DNA of 64,000 nt, from the NCBI RefSeq assembly GCF_028622875.1, contig NZ_CP117709.1, positions 3,723,001 to 3,787,000 on the forward strand. Reading direction: 5' to 3'. The position numbers and the translations under genes are program-made. This stretch comes from Streptomyces sp. MMBL 11-1. Its GTDB lineage: Bacteria; Actinomycetota; Actinomycetes; Streptomycetales; Streptomycetaceae. The notes under the pieces were generated by a model. The model saw only the letters and a program-made list of their open reading frames with translations, was not told the DNA's origin and did no database searches. Below, piece after piece: positions 7,985 to 13,723 of this stretch (positions within the stretch are counted from its first letter, which is position 1; each line of letters opens with the position of its first letter).

Positions 7985-8071
7985 ATGGCTCAGTTCGTGA
8001 CCGACATGCTTCAGAACTTCTCACTCGTGTGCCTTTCGGTGGCGTTCGCCCTCAACGCCCGTCGCCGCTAG
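7985..8071 (+). CDS. Very small hydrophobic phage peptide (28 aa)
   Basis: ATG 7985 follows a strong GAAGGAG ribosome binding site at 7971-7977 that overlaps the end of the previous gene. The 28-residue product has one hydrophobic stretch (FSLVCLSVAFAL) and a C-terminal RRR, the pattern of a single-pass membrane micropeptide. Function is unknown. The good ribosome site and position in an operon are the only support. Confidence 0.45.
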   Translation: MAQFVTDMLQNFSLVCLSVAFALNARRR

Positions 8072-8095
8072 CACGAAGGGGCTCCGGCCCCGAAC

Positions 8096-8167
8096 GCCCC
8101 GGTAGCTCAACGGCAGAGCGCGGATTGATCAACCGGGTTTGAGTGGGTTCGACTCCCACCCGGGGCA
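8096..8167 (+). tRNA. tRNA-like gene with an atypical anticodon arm (best reading GAT, Ile)
   Basis: A perfect 7-bp acceptor stem (GCCCCGG with CCGGGGC), TA at positions 8-9, a 4-bp D stem (GCTC/GAGC) with GG in the loop, and a perfect 5-bp T arm (GTGGG-TTCGACT-CCCAC) are all present. The anticodon arm is poor. With T33 placed at 8126 the anticodon reads GAT. Only three central stem pairs form, base 37 is C, and the outer and inner pairs are mismatched. The CCA end is not encoded. It may be a functional tRNA with unusual folding, or a decayed one. Confidence 0.7.
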
Positions 8168-8202
8168 CGCAAGAGCCAGCACACGACGAAGGAGAGAACG
8201 GC

Positions 8203-8601
8203 GTGAAGGTCTGGAGAGTTGGTCACAAGTCGGCGCTTGACAACGGCTTCCCATCCGGCCCGTACACCTGCAACGGCGTCTCAGGCGAGCACCATGAACG
8301 ACTTTGGGGCATGTCGTGCGCTCACAGCTATTCAACGCACCCATCCCCCCAGGCTGACCCGTTGCTGCGGGACATCCGGTCGAACGAGCGCTGCGGGTTC
8401 GACTCACGCGAAGCGCTCAATGCGTGGTTCGACGGATGGGGCCACGTGCTAGCTGAATGCGACTTCGAAGTCTGGGCGTACGAAGTCCCCGACTGGGCGG
8501 TACGCGTCGGCAGGCACGGTCAAGCCGTCTTCGTCGCTGGGGAAGCCGTCGAGTTCAGCCGGCACGAATTCGCCCCTGAGCAACTGGAGCTATTCGCGTG
8601 A
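8203..8601 (+). CDS. Phage protein of unknown function (132 aa)
   Basis: GTG 8203 is supported by GAAGGAGAG at 8188-8196, just behind the tRNA-like gene. The protein is acidic, rich in Trp, and contains several Cys and His residues (SCAHSYSTHPSP, ERCGFDSREALNAWFDGWGHV). The phrase resembling GFDSREAL-AWF recurs in small actinophage proteins of unknown role. No catalytic motif is recognised. Its stop overlaps a GTG at 8598. Confidence 0.6.
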   Translation: MKVWRVGHKSALDNGFPSGPYTCNGVSGEHHERLWGMSCAHSYSTHPSPQADPLLRDIRSNERCGFDSREALNAWFDGWGHVLAECDFEVWAYEVPDWAVRVGRHGQAVFVAGEAVEFSRHEFAPEQLELFA

Positions 8602-8696
8602 CCCCTTACACGCTGGGCTTCCCGTTGAGTATGGCCGAATGGGAAACCCGCTTCTTTCTGAACGTCTTCACCAATCCCACTAAGGAGAGAAACACA

Positions 8697-9002
8697 ATGC
8701 AGGTCACCAGCGAAACGAAGGCCGTCCTTAAGACCGAGGGAACCGGCCGCGTCATCGGCTTCGTGAAGTCGAACGAACCGGGCAAGATCAGCATTGCCGT
8801 ACCGAATGACCGCGCTCTGATGATTCCGGCTCAGGCGCGTCAGCTTGCCGCATGGCTGGTCTCAGAGGCGGAAAAGGCGGAAAAGGTCATGACGACCGCC
8901 GCGCGCACGTCTGAGGGTTGGCGGACCGCTGAGGCGCGTCGACAGTCTGAGATCCGCGCGGCGCTCGACCGTGACCGTGTGGGTTACCGCCGTGCCTACT
9001 GA
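8697..9002 (+). CDS. Phage protein of unknown function (101 aa)
   Basis: ATG 8697 is chosen because of AAGGAGAG at 8682-8689. The frame is also open from GTG 8598, which overlaps the previous stop, but that upstream part lacks a ribosome site. The product begins with a beta-rich half (ETKAVLKTEGTGRVIGFVKS) and continues with a charged helical part (LVSEAEKAEKVMTT, TAEARRQSEIRAALDRDR). No family is recognised. Confidence 0.6.
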   Translation: MQVTSETKAVLKTEGTGRVIGFVKSNEPGKISIAVPNDRALMIPAQARQLAAWLVSEAEKAEKVMTTAARTSEGWRTAEARRQSEIRAALDRDRVGYRRAY

Positions 9003-9174
9003 GCCGAAGTCGCCACGCAAGACAGCGTCACAGAAGCGCGCTGAGGGCATGGCGGAGCGACACGACGCGTGGAAGAGCGCACACGCGCTACTCCGGCCGC
9101 TCGACTGGGCTGAGGGGACGACGCCGCTCGACGTTCTGTCGCTCGCACAGTGGCTCTACGAAGACCCCACCTGA
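8992..9174 (+). CDS. Small basic phage protein (about 60 aa)
   Basis: The frame overlaps the end of the previous gene by 11 bases when GTG 8992 is used; GTG 8971 and 8977 are alternatives. The N-terminal third is basic (TEPKSPRKTASQKR) and the rest is helical. There is no clear ribosome binding site, so coupling to the upstream gene is likely. It ends seven bases before a perfect 30-bp palindrome. Confidence 0.45.
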   Translation: MPTEPKSPRKTASQKRAEGMAERHDAWKSAHALLRPLDWAEGTTPLDVLSLAQWLYEDPT

Positions 9175-9182
9175 CGACCTAG

Positions 9183-9212
9183 GGCCAGGCTACTCACGTG
9201 AGTAGCCTGGCC
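9183..9212. terminator. Perfect 30-bp palindrome: terminator plus operator core
   Basis: The half site GGCCAGGCTACTCAC is followed by its exact reverse complement, then TGTTT. The outer part is a terminator stem and the inner CTACTCAC/GTGAGTAG is the operator-like core shared with other sites in the prophage. Confidence 0.75.
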
Positions 9213-9228
9213 TGTTTGGAGAGTAGAC

Positions 9229-9501
9229 GTGAGCTGTATCGAGTGTGGGCGCACGAACGTTCACAAGCTCGATTGCGGGCAACCTGCATCCAACCCGTTT
9301 CTGTCGCTCAGCCCGGCGGCAATCGACGTGCTTGACGACATGGTTGACGAGTGGGCCGACCTTGACCGACACGGCCAACTGAACGGCGGCTTCGGGTACG
9401 GGCCGAAGAAGACTGCGGCGCTGTCGCTCATCTACACCCTGGTACGCAACGCCCACAAGACACGCGTCGGGTACACCGACGTTGAGGAGAGTTCGAAGTG
9501 A
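9229..9501 (+). CDS. Phage protein with N-terminal zinc-binding motif (90 aa)
   Basis: GTG 9229 follows GGAGAG at 9217-9222. The N-terminus reads CIECGRTN and, ten residues on, LDCGQPAS, which fits a small zinc site. The remaining part is an acidic helical segment (AAIDVLDDMVDEWADLDRHG). The overall layout resembles several small actinophage proteins of unknown role. The stop overlaps the start of the lipoprotein gene. Confidence 0.55.
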   Translation: MSCIECGRTNVHKLDCGQPASNPFLSLSPAAIDVLDDMVDEWADLDRHGQLNGGFGYGPKKTAALSLIYTLVRNAHKTRVGYTDVEESSK

Positions 9502-9788
9502 AGAAGTCCACCACTGCCCTTGTCGCTACCGCTGCCCTTGCTGTTGGCGTGCTGACCGGATGCGCCGACAGCGACGACAACACGGAGTGTCAGACCTTCA
9601 CGACGGTTGCCGCTGCCGCACCCGCCCCGCGTCCCGCACCTGCCCCCCGTCCGGCTCCGGCTCCGGCCCCGAAGTTCAACAAGCCGACCACGCCGAAGGC
9701 TCCGCAGCGGAACGCGACCCCGGGTCAGCCGGCTCAGCCCAACTCGCCCCGTACGACGACGAATTGTTGGGAGCGCGACGACCGATGA
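9498..9788 (+). CDS. Phage-encoded lipoprotein with proline-rich linker
   Basis: GTG 9498 has GAGGAG at 9484-9489 in front. The N-terminus MKKSTTALVATAALAVGVLTGC is a signal peptide with lipobox L-T-G-C, so the mature protein would be attached to the outer face of the membrane through Cys 22. After a short acidic stretch comes a proline-alanine linker (PAPRPAPAPRPAPAPAP) and a tail with one more Cys. Small phage lipoproteins can block infection by related phages or protect from outside adsorption; here that is inference from localisation alone. The stop overlaps the next start (ATGA). Confidence 0.7.
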   Translation: MKKSTTALVATAALAVGVLTGCADSDDNTECQTFTTVAAAAPAPRPAPAPRPAPAPAPKFNKPTTPKAPQRNATPGQPAQPNSPRTTTNCWERDDR

Positions 9789-10060
9789 TCAACGCCGTTC
9801 TTGTGGACCTTCCGGAGCACAACGCGCGCGTCCGGCGCATCAAGTCCGTGTTCAACGAAGCGTGTTGGGCGCTCGACGTCGAGCCGGAGTTCCTTGACGT
9901 CACGTCGTACGACAGCCGCGCCGGCCAAGTTGAGGTCGTGCCGACCGTGTACGTGTACGACGACGCCGACCCGTACGAAAACCCAATAGCGGAGCATCGG
10001 GGCGCGTTCACCGGTGAGCAGATCACGGCGCTTCTCGAACGGGGCTTGGCTCTCGTCTAG
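9785..10060 (+). CDS. Thioredoxin-fold-like phage protein without CxxC
   Basis: ATG 9785 overlaps the preceding stop. The 91-residue protein has the secondary structure order expected of a thioredoxin fold and the segment VVPTVYVYDD, which matches the cis-proline strand of thioredoxins. It ends with GAFTGEQITALLERGL, like the last helix. The usual N-terminal CxxC is absent; the only Cys is in EACWAL. It may therefore be a binding domain rather than a redox enzyme. Assignment is by pattern only. Confidence 0.45.
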   Translation: MINAVLVDLPEHNARVRRIKSVFNEACWALDVEPEFLDVTSYDSRAGQVEVVPTVYVYDDADPYENPIAEHRGAFTGEQITALLERGLALV

Positions 10061-10063
10061 GTG

Positions 10064-10093
10064 TTGTGCCTACTCACGTGAGTAGGCTATTGT
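10064..10093 (+). promoter_or_regulatory. Promoter-like site with operator palindrome in the spacer
   Basis: TTGTGC (10064-10069) and TATTGT (10088-10093) are spaced by 18 bases, as in a sigma-70 promoter. The perfect 20-bp palindrome GCCTACTCAC/GTGAGTAGGC (10068-10087) fills the spacer. A repressor bound there would block RNA polymerase. The start of the next gene is 39 bases downstream. Confidence 0.5.
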
Positions 10094-10131
10094 TCCTCAC
10101 GTAAGCAAGAAACCGCCGAAGGGAACACACC

Positions 10132-10350
10132 GTGAACGTCGTGAAGCTCACCAGTGCCGAGAAGAACCAGACCGCTGAGATCAAGCTGAAGGACGAGACG
10201 CTTACCGTGCGCGTCCTCCTGAGCAACGGCGAAGAGCTGACCGGTTGGCAGTTCGACTACGCCGCCGAAGGCTTCGACGCGGGTTACGCCGCTGCCGCTG
10301 CCGCCTTCGAAGTCGACCGGTTCGAGCGCTACGGCTACGTACAGCACTGA
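10132..10350 (+). CDS. Small phage protein of unknown function (72 aa)
   Basis: GTG 10132 is preceded by GAAGGGA at 10118-10124. The product is acidic with a beta-rich N-terminal part (KLTSAEKNQTAEIKLKDETL) and an alanine-rich helix (GFDAGYAAAAAAFEVDRFE). It lies directly behind the operator-controlled promoter-like site, suggesting that it is repressed in the lysogen. No family is recognised. Confidence 0.6.
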   Translation: MNVVKLTSAEKNQTAEIKLKDETLTVRVLLSNGEELTGWQFDYAAEGFDAGYAAAAAAFEVDRFERYGYVQH

Positions 10351-10366
10351 CCGAAGGGACTGCCCG

Positions 10367-10462
10367 ATGCCGGAGATACGCGAACTGAAGTGCACGGCGC
10401 ACGGCGCGAAGTGCGACGGAAACCCGAAGGAAGCGCACCTGTTCCGCTGGGTCAAGCTGTAA
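10367..10462 (+). CDS. Very small phage peptide (31 aa)
   Basis: ATG 10367 has GAAGGGA at 10353-10359 in front, the same ribosome site as the preceding gene. The 31-residue product contains two Cys and two His residues (KCTAHGAKCDG, EAHLF), a possible tiny zinc site. The gene is directly followed by a terminator, so it ends the unit. Support is the ribosome site and operon position only. Confidence 0.45.
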   Translation: MPEIRELKCTAHGAKCDGNPKEAHLFRWVKL

Positions 10463-10475
10463 GCCCAGGACTGAG

Positions 10476-10510
10476 CCCCAGGCTACTCACATGAGTAGCC
10501 TGGGGTCTTC
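10476..10510 (+). terminator. Terminator stem with operator-like core
   Basis: CCCCAGGCTACTCA and TGAGTAGCCTGGGG form a 14-bp stem around CA, followed by a T-rich TCTTCTGTGTTTG. The inner part is the operator-like palindrome. This is the third case of terminator and operator combined in one sequence. Confidence 0.75.
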
Positions 10511-10517
10511 TGTGTTT

Positions 10518-10540
10518 GCTGACGCATCGTCAGCTAATTT
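10518..10540 (+). terminator. Hairpin followed by T-rich tail
   Basis: GCTGACG and CGTCAGC pair across CAT and are followed by TAATTTT. It looks like a second, small intrinsic terminator behind the first. The stretch from here to 10751 contains no convincing gene; a 79-codon frame there has no ribosome site. Confidence 0.5.
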
Positions 10541-10751
10541 TGCCTGGCATATGCCCTGGGTCCGGGAGTAGGGTCGTCCACACACCGATTCGCACAGCCG
10601 TTCGAATGGATGAGCCCCTAGGGCTGACCTCCTACCTACGGATGACCGGCCCCTCATCTTCACGAATGCTTTACAACACGACCCAGGAAGGATCAGAGTT
10701 CAACCATTCGCATCCGAACATTAGGAAGCACTCATTCCGCAGGGGGAAACC

Positions 10752-11111
10752 ATGACTCACGCCGTCCCGTATGAACTCTCACTGTCTGTCTGGGTGCCTT
10801 CCGGCGCTGCCCGCGCATGGCTCCCTTGCCGGGTCCTGGGCGGGACTCTTACCGATGAACCGATCCAATCCTGTGGGGAGTTGAAGGCGGTCTTCCGGGC
10901 GCACGGCAAGTTGATTTCTCGGCTTCTCAGCGCTCCGACTGCACCCAAGTACGCCGGGTTCCGCATCGTTGGCAGGCGTAAAGACACTGGTGAGTTGGTC
11001 GCTGCGGTCGAGTGGGTGAGAAGCCCCGAAACAGGCGCACTTGTCCCTTTTCCATTGACATGGACCTCTTGCGAGTATGTCCACCCGCGTGTTCAACAGT
11101 TCGTTGCGTGA
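10752..11111 (+). CDS. Phage protein of unknown function (119 aa)
   Basis: ATG 10752 follows AGGGGGAA at 10741-10748. The product has several aromatic and beta-type segments (YELSLSVWVPSGAARAWLPC, YAGFRIVGRRKDTGELVAAVEWV) and two isolated Cys residues. I recognise no family. The gene stands alone between two terminators upstream and a stretch without a terminator before the next gene, and lacks the repeated phage promoter element, so its regulation differs from that of the replication genes. Confidence 0.6.
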   Translation: MTHAVPYELSLSVWVPSGAARAWLPCRVLGGTLTDEPIQSCGELKAVFRAHGKLISRLLSAPTAPKYAGFRIVGRRKDTGELVAAVEWVRSPETGALVPFPLTWTSCEYVHPRVQQFVA

Positions 11112-11197
11112 GCGTTACGGAATTTGGCCTTCCGCATACCCGTGCAACATGCACGATTGATTCACGGAAATCACACAAGCAAAATTATCGGGGACTC

Positions 11198-11848
11198 ATG
11201 CCTACCAAGATCACTTTCATTGCCTCAACCGTTGCGTCCGCTGCAACAGCATTCGGAATCGGCGCTCTCGTCTTCACGTCACCGGACGCCCCGGAACTCG
11301 CCGTACCCCAGCAAGCGCCCATCGTCGCCACCACGCCCGACGCGACCGAAGCCGCGAAGCCGGTCCCCGCCACGTCCCCCAGCTCGACCACAACGCCGCT
11401 GACGCTGCCGCCCGTTGGGAAGCACGCGAAGCCCACGACAGTGCCGGAGAAGACCGCCCAGGCGGCACCGAAGGGCAAGCACGCGAAGCCGTCCGCGAAG
11501 CCGACCACTCAGCCGGCCGAAGCGGGAAGCAAAGGGTTGCTGAAGGATGCTGAGGGCGACGGCAAGATTTTGGATGACGTAACCAGCCTGGTCGTTCCGG
11601 GGCTTCCCGAAGTACCCGACGAATGGCTTCCGTTCCCGGACGAAGAAGGAAACCCCGGGCATGAGTCGCCCGATGCCGACTGGGGCGACCCGGGGCTCGT
11701 GTGCGACCCCGAACTTGCTGAGCGCCTGGGCGTCGAGCTGTCGCCCACATGCTCCCGTGACGACAACGACGGACCGGCGGACACGTGGACGCCCGAAGAG
11801 ACGTGGGAAGCCCCGGGCGGTACGTGGGGCCCGTTCGTCGCCCTCTAA
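11198..11848 (+). CDS. Exported or membrane-anchored Pro/Thr-rich phage protein
   Basis: The start ATG 11198 gives an N-terminal hydrophobic segment (FIASTVASAATAFGIGALVF), which could be a signal peptide or anchor. A long low-complexity part rich in Pro, Thr, Ala and Lys follows, with two copies of GKHAKP. The C-terminal third is acidic with two Cys (GLVCDPELAERLG, SPTCSRDD). The layout suggests a surface-exposed protein. No enzyme motif is seen. Lysogenic conversion or exclusion of other phages is possible but unproven. The ribosome site (CGGGGA) is weak. Confidence 0.55.
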   Translation: MPTKITFIASTVASAATAFGIGALVFTSPDAPELAVPQQAPIVATTPDATEAAKPVPATSPSSTTTPLTLPPVGKHAKPTTVPEKTAQAAPKGKHAKPSAKPTTQPAEAGSKGLLKDAEGDGKILDDVTSLVVPGLPEVPDEWLPFPDEEGNPGHESPDADWGDPGLVCDPELAERLGVELSPTCSRDDNDGPADTWTPEETWEAPGGTWGPFVAL

Positions 11849-11853
11849 CGGGC

Positions 11854-11872
11854 AAGTCACCGACTCCCTTAC
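11854..11872 (+). promoter_or_regulatory. Putative phage promoter element, copy 6
   Basis: AAGTCACCGACTCCCTTAC lies 43 bases ahead of the DUF2637 gene. Two nested complementarities follow: ACTCCCT with AGGGAGT, and CCCTCAG with CTGAGGG at the ribosome binding site. Confidence 0.65.
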
Positions 11873-11914
11873 TGGCCCTCAGAAGAAGATCAACTTACTG
11901 AGGGAGTACGGAAG

Positions 11915-12694
11915 TTGGACACGAAGGCGATTGTCCGCACACGCAAGGTGCTGACGGCGGGACGATGGTTCCTGATCACGGGGCTTGTCTTCTACTCGCT
12001 CATGACGACGACACCCTTCGTCAGCGCGCACAGCGAATGGGCGTGGTCCGGCTGGGTCCTGGGCTTGATCGTGGACGCGGCGTTCATCATGGCTCTCAGC
12101 GCCGAAAGCACGTTGGCGAAGCACGGAGTGACGCACCTAGGTGCGTGGCCGGTCGCCTTCCGCTGGGTCACCGGTCTCAGCTCCGTCTTTCTGAACACGT
12201 GGCTGAGCGTGTCAGCGCGTGACTGGGTCGGCGTCGCTGTCCACTTGATCGCACCCGCCCTTGTCATGCTTCTCGCTGAGGTCGGCCCCGTGTACATGAA
12301 GGCCCTTGCCGACGCCGAGCACGAAGCGAACATGCTGACCCCGATCACGGGAGACAAGCCGACTGCCGCCCGCCGCCTGAGCGCCGCTGAGAAGGACGAA
12401 GAGCCTTCCCGGGTGTTCTTGGATGACGACTCGTTCCTTGACTACCTGAGCGCCCCGGAGAAGGCCCCTGAGCCGGACCGCGAAGCCGTGTTCAACCATC
12501 AGGTGCTCGACATGCCTGAGCCTGAGCCGGCCAACCCGCACGGCGCGCGCCTCAGCAACAAGGAAGCTAACGCGATCATCGAGCAAGGGTGGCGTCACAA
12601 GCTCGACGCCGTTGAGGTCGCTGCCGCCGCGTCGCGCCACCCTGCAACCGTCCGTAAGAAGTTCGCCCAGCTCGACGCTGAGCTGACCGTGTGA
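11915..12694 (+). CDS. DUF2637 (SpdB-like) membrane protein
   Basis: The 259-residue protein has about four transmembrane segments in the first 130 residues (WFLITGLVFYSLM, WVLGLIVDAAFIMAL, FRWVTGLSSVFLNTWLSV, LIAPALVMLLAEVGP). A cytoplasmic acidic linker and a C-terminal helix-turn-helix-like end (KLDAVEVAAAASRHPATVRKKFAQL) follow. DUF2637 proteins are known from Streptomyces conjugative plasmids and integrative elements, where SpdB proteins help spread DNA within the mycelium. TTG 11915 is used because GAGGGAG lies at 11900-11906. A strong terminator follows the gene. Confidence 0.75.
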   Translation: MDTKAIVRTRKVLTAGRWFLITGLVFYSLMTTTPFVSAHSEWAWSGWVLGLIVDAAFIMALSAESTLAKHGVTHLGAWPVAFRWVTGLSSVFLNTWLSVSARDWVGVAVHLIAPALVMLLAEVGPVYMKALADAEHEANMLTPITGDKPTAARRLSAAEKDEEPSRVFLDDDSFLDYLSAPEKAPEPDREAVFNHQVLDMPEPEPANPHGARLSNKEANAIIEQGWRHKLDAVEVAAAASRHPATVRKKFAQLDAELTV

Positions 12695-12699
12695 CCCAG

Positions 12700-12743
12700 A
12701 GCCCCGTACTGACTGCCTTCGGGTGGCCGGTACGGGGCTTTTT
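12700..12743 (+). terminator. Intrinsic terminator after the DUF2637 gene
   Basis: AGCCCCGTAC pairs with GTACGGGGCT and is followed by TTTT. A textbook terminator that closes the unit started by promoter element 6. Confidence 0.85.
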
Positions 12744-12782
12744 CGCGTGCGCCAAACGTGACCGTGCCCTTACCCTCAGCGC

Positions 12783-13043
12783 ATGAGCGAACTGAGCGAC
12801 GGTACCCGGTTGAGTGATCATGAAATCCGCGAACGGCTTCGTGGGCATCAAGACGGCGGGGTGATCAGCGCACTCTTCGAGACAGGCGCGATCCGTCCGG
12901 GCATCGAAGCGGCGCTGAGCCTACGCATGGACGCGTTGGAAGACGAAGGCAAGCACGTCGACGCTGAGCGCCTGGGCGACGTGCTGACGTACGTGTGTGA
13001 CGTCATGGACCGACCCCCCGTGCCGAACTGGGTCAACCGGTAG
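12783..13043 (+). CDS. Small phage protein, probably from a leaderless message (86 aa)
   Basis: ATG 12783 has no ribosome site, but TACCCT (12771-12776) ends six bases before it. That is the spacing expected when the transcript starts at the ATG. The 86-residue protein is acidic and helical (LSDHEIRERLRGHQDG, SLRMDALEDEGKHVDAERLGDVL). No family is recognised. A terminator stands on each side, so it is a self-contained unit, as in phage morons expressed during lysogeny. Confidence 0.6.
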   Translation: MSELSDGTRLSDHEIRERLRGHQDGGVISALFETGAIRPGIEAALSLRMDALEDEGKHVDAERLGDVLTYVCDVMDRPPVPNWVNR

Positions 13044-13055
13044 CCGCTACCACAC

Positions 13056-13095
13056 GCCCCGTACTGACCGCAACTCCGGCGGTTGGTGCGGGGCT
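13056..13095 (+). terminator. Terminator-like hairpin
   Basis: GCCCCGTAC and GGTGCGGGGC pair imperfectly around a GC-rich loop with a smaller inner stem. It lies just behind the preceding small gene. Confidence 0.6.
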
Positions 13096-13139
13096 TCTCT
13101 GATTTCCTGAGTAATGCCGGGTCCTGTCCCCTGGCAGAG

Positions 13140-13175
13140 AAGCCCCACCCGTCGCCCCCGTTGCGGGTGGGGCTT
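13140..13175 (+). terminator. Intrinsic terminator
   Basis: AAGCCCCACCCG and CGGGTGGGGCTT form a perfect 12-bp stem. It separates the small gene at 12783 from the one at 13208. Confidence 0.75.
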
Positions 13176-13207
13176 CGTCATGACCCCGACTCGAAGGAGA
13201 AGCGCGC

Positions 13208-13363
13208 ATGGCATGTCCGGCAACCCAGCAAGGGGGATCTTGCTCCGGATGCGAAGTCTGTGACGTGTCCCTATTTCTGCCGGCTCAAGACGTGTATCAA
13301 GGCCCTGGGGTGACGGGCAGCGACGAAGACCCGATCCCCCAGGGCAAGGATCACCCGCACTGA
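13208..13363 (+). CDS. Small cysteine-rich phage protein (51 aa)
   Basis: ATG 13208 follows GAAGGAGA at 13193-13200. The product has the pattern C-x7-C-x2-C-x2-C (ACPATQQGGSCSGCEVC) near its N-terminus, which could bind zinc or an iron-sulphur cluster. It is flanked by terminators on both sides. No family is recognised. A different frame from 13083 overlaps it but lacks a ribosome site and crosses a terminator, so this reading is preferred. Confidence 0.45.
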   Translation: MACPATQQGGSCSGCEVCDVSLFLPAQDVYQGPGVTGSDEDPIPQGKDHPH

Positions 13364-13375
13364 GCTGCCCCAGTC

Positions 13376-13412
13376 GAAGCCCCGTCCGTGCACACGTCGC
13401 TGACGGGGCTTC
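13376..13412 (+). terminator. Intrinsic terminator
   Basis: GAAGCCCCGTC pairs with GACGGGGCTTC, a perfect 11-bp stem. Confidence 0.75.
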
Positions 13413-13439
13413 GTCGTACCCGCCGGATAGCCTGCCCCC

Positions 13440-13700
13440 ATGCGAATTTCCTGGGTCATCGAAGACCACGGCGGAGACGAAGCCGTGACGGCAACCGTCG
13501 ATAGCGCTGCCGAAGCGTTGGCCGCTGCGGTCCGTACAGCCTTCAGCGACGAAGACACGACGACGCTTGCACACATCATGTTCAACGTGGTCGCGCCGCT
13601 CAGAATGCAACTTGTGACCGACGGGCGGTTTGAAGTCGAACGTGGGCGCACGTGGGAAGCCCGTCAAGGGTCGATTCTCGTCACGCTCTCCCCCAACTGA
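13440..13700 (+). CDS. Small phage protein, paralogue of the minus-strand gene at 14365
   Basis: ATG 13440 lacks a ribosome site and is preceded by TAGCCT (13428-13433) at the leaderless spacing of six bases. The 86-residue protein is alanine-rich. Its C-terminal half (NVVAPLRMQLVTDGRF, ERGRTWEARQGS) can be aligned with the product of the minus-strand gene at 14365-14640 (NVGSPLWREITVNGRR, SEGRDWEHRSGG). The shared pattern is N-V-x2-P-L, a GR dipeptide, then GR-x-WE-x-R. Function is unknown. Confidence 0.6.
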   Translation: MRISWVIEDHGGDEAVTATVDSAAEALAAAVRTAFSDEDTTTLAHIMFNVVAPLRMQLVTDGRFEVERGRTWEARQGSILVTLSPN

Positions 13701-13723
13701 GGGTGTGTCGCTACGGTGTCCCC

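Noticed and set aside
10516..10755. A 79-codon frame before the gene at 10752
   Set aside because: No ribosome site, starts within a terminator hairpin, and composition unlike neighbouring genes.
11854..11872. The GTCACCGACTCCCTT repeats as transposon ends or integration sites
   Set aside because: All six copies have the same orientation and a constant distance to start codons, which fits promoters and not inverted terminal repeats.
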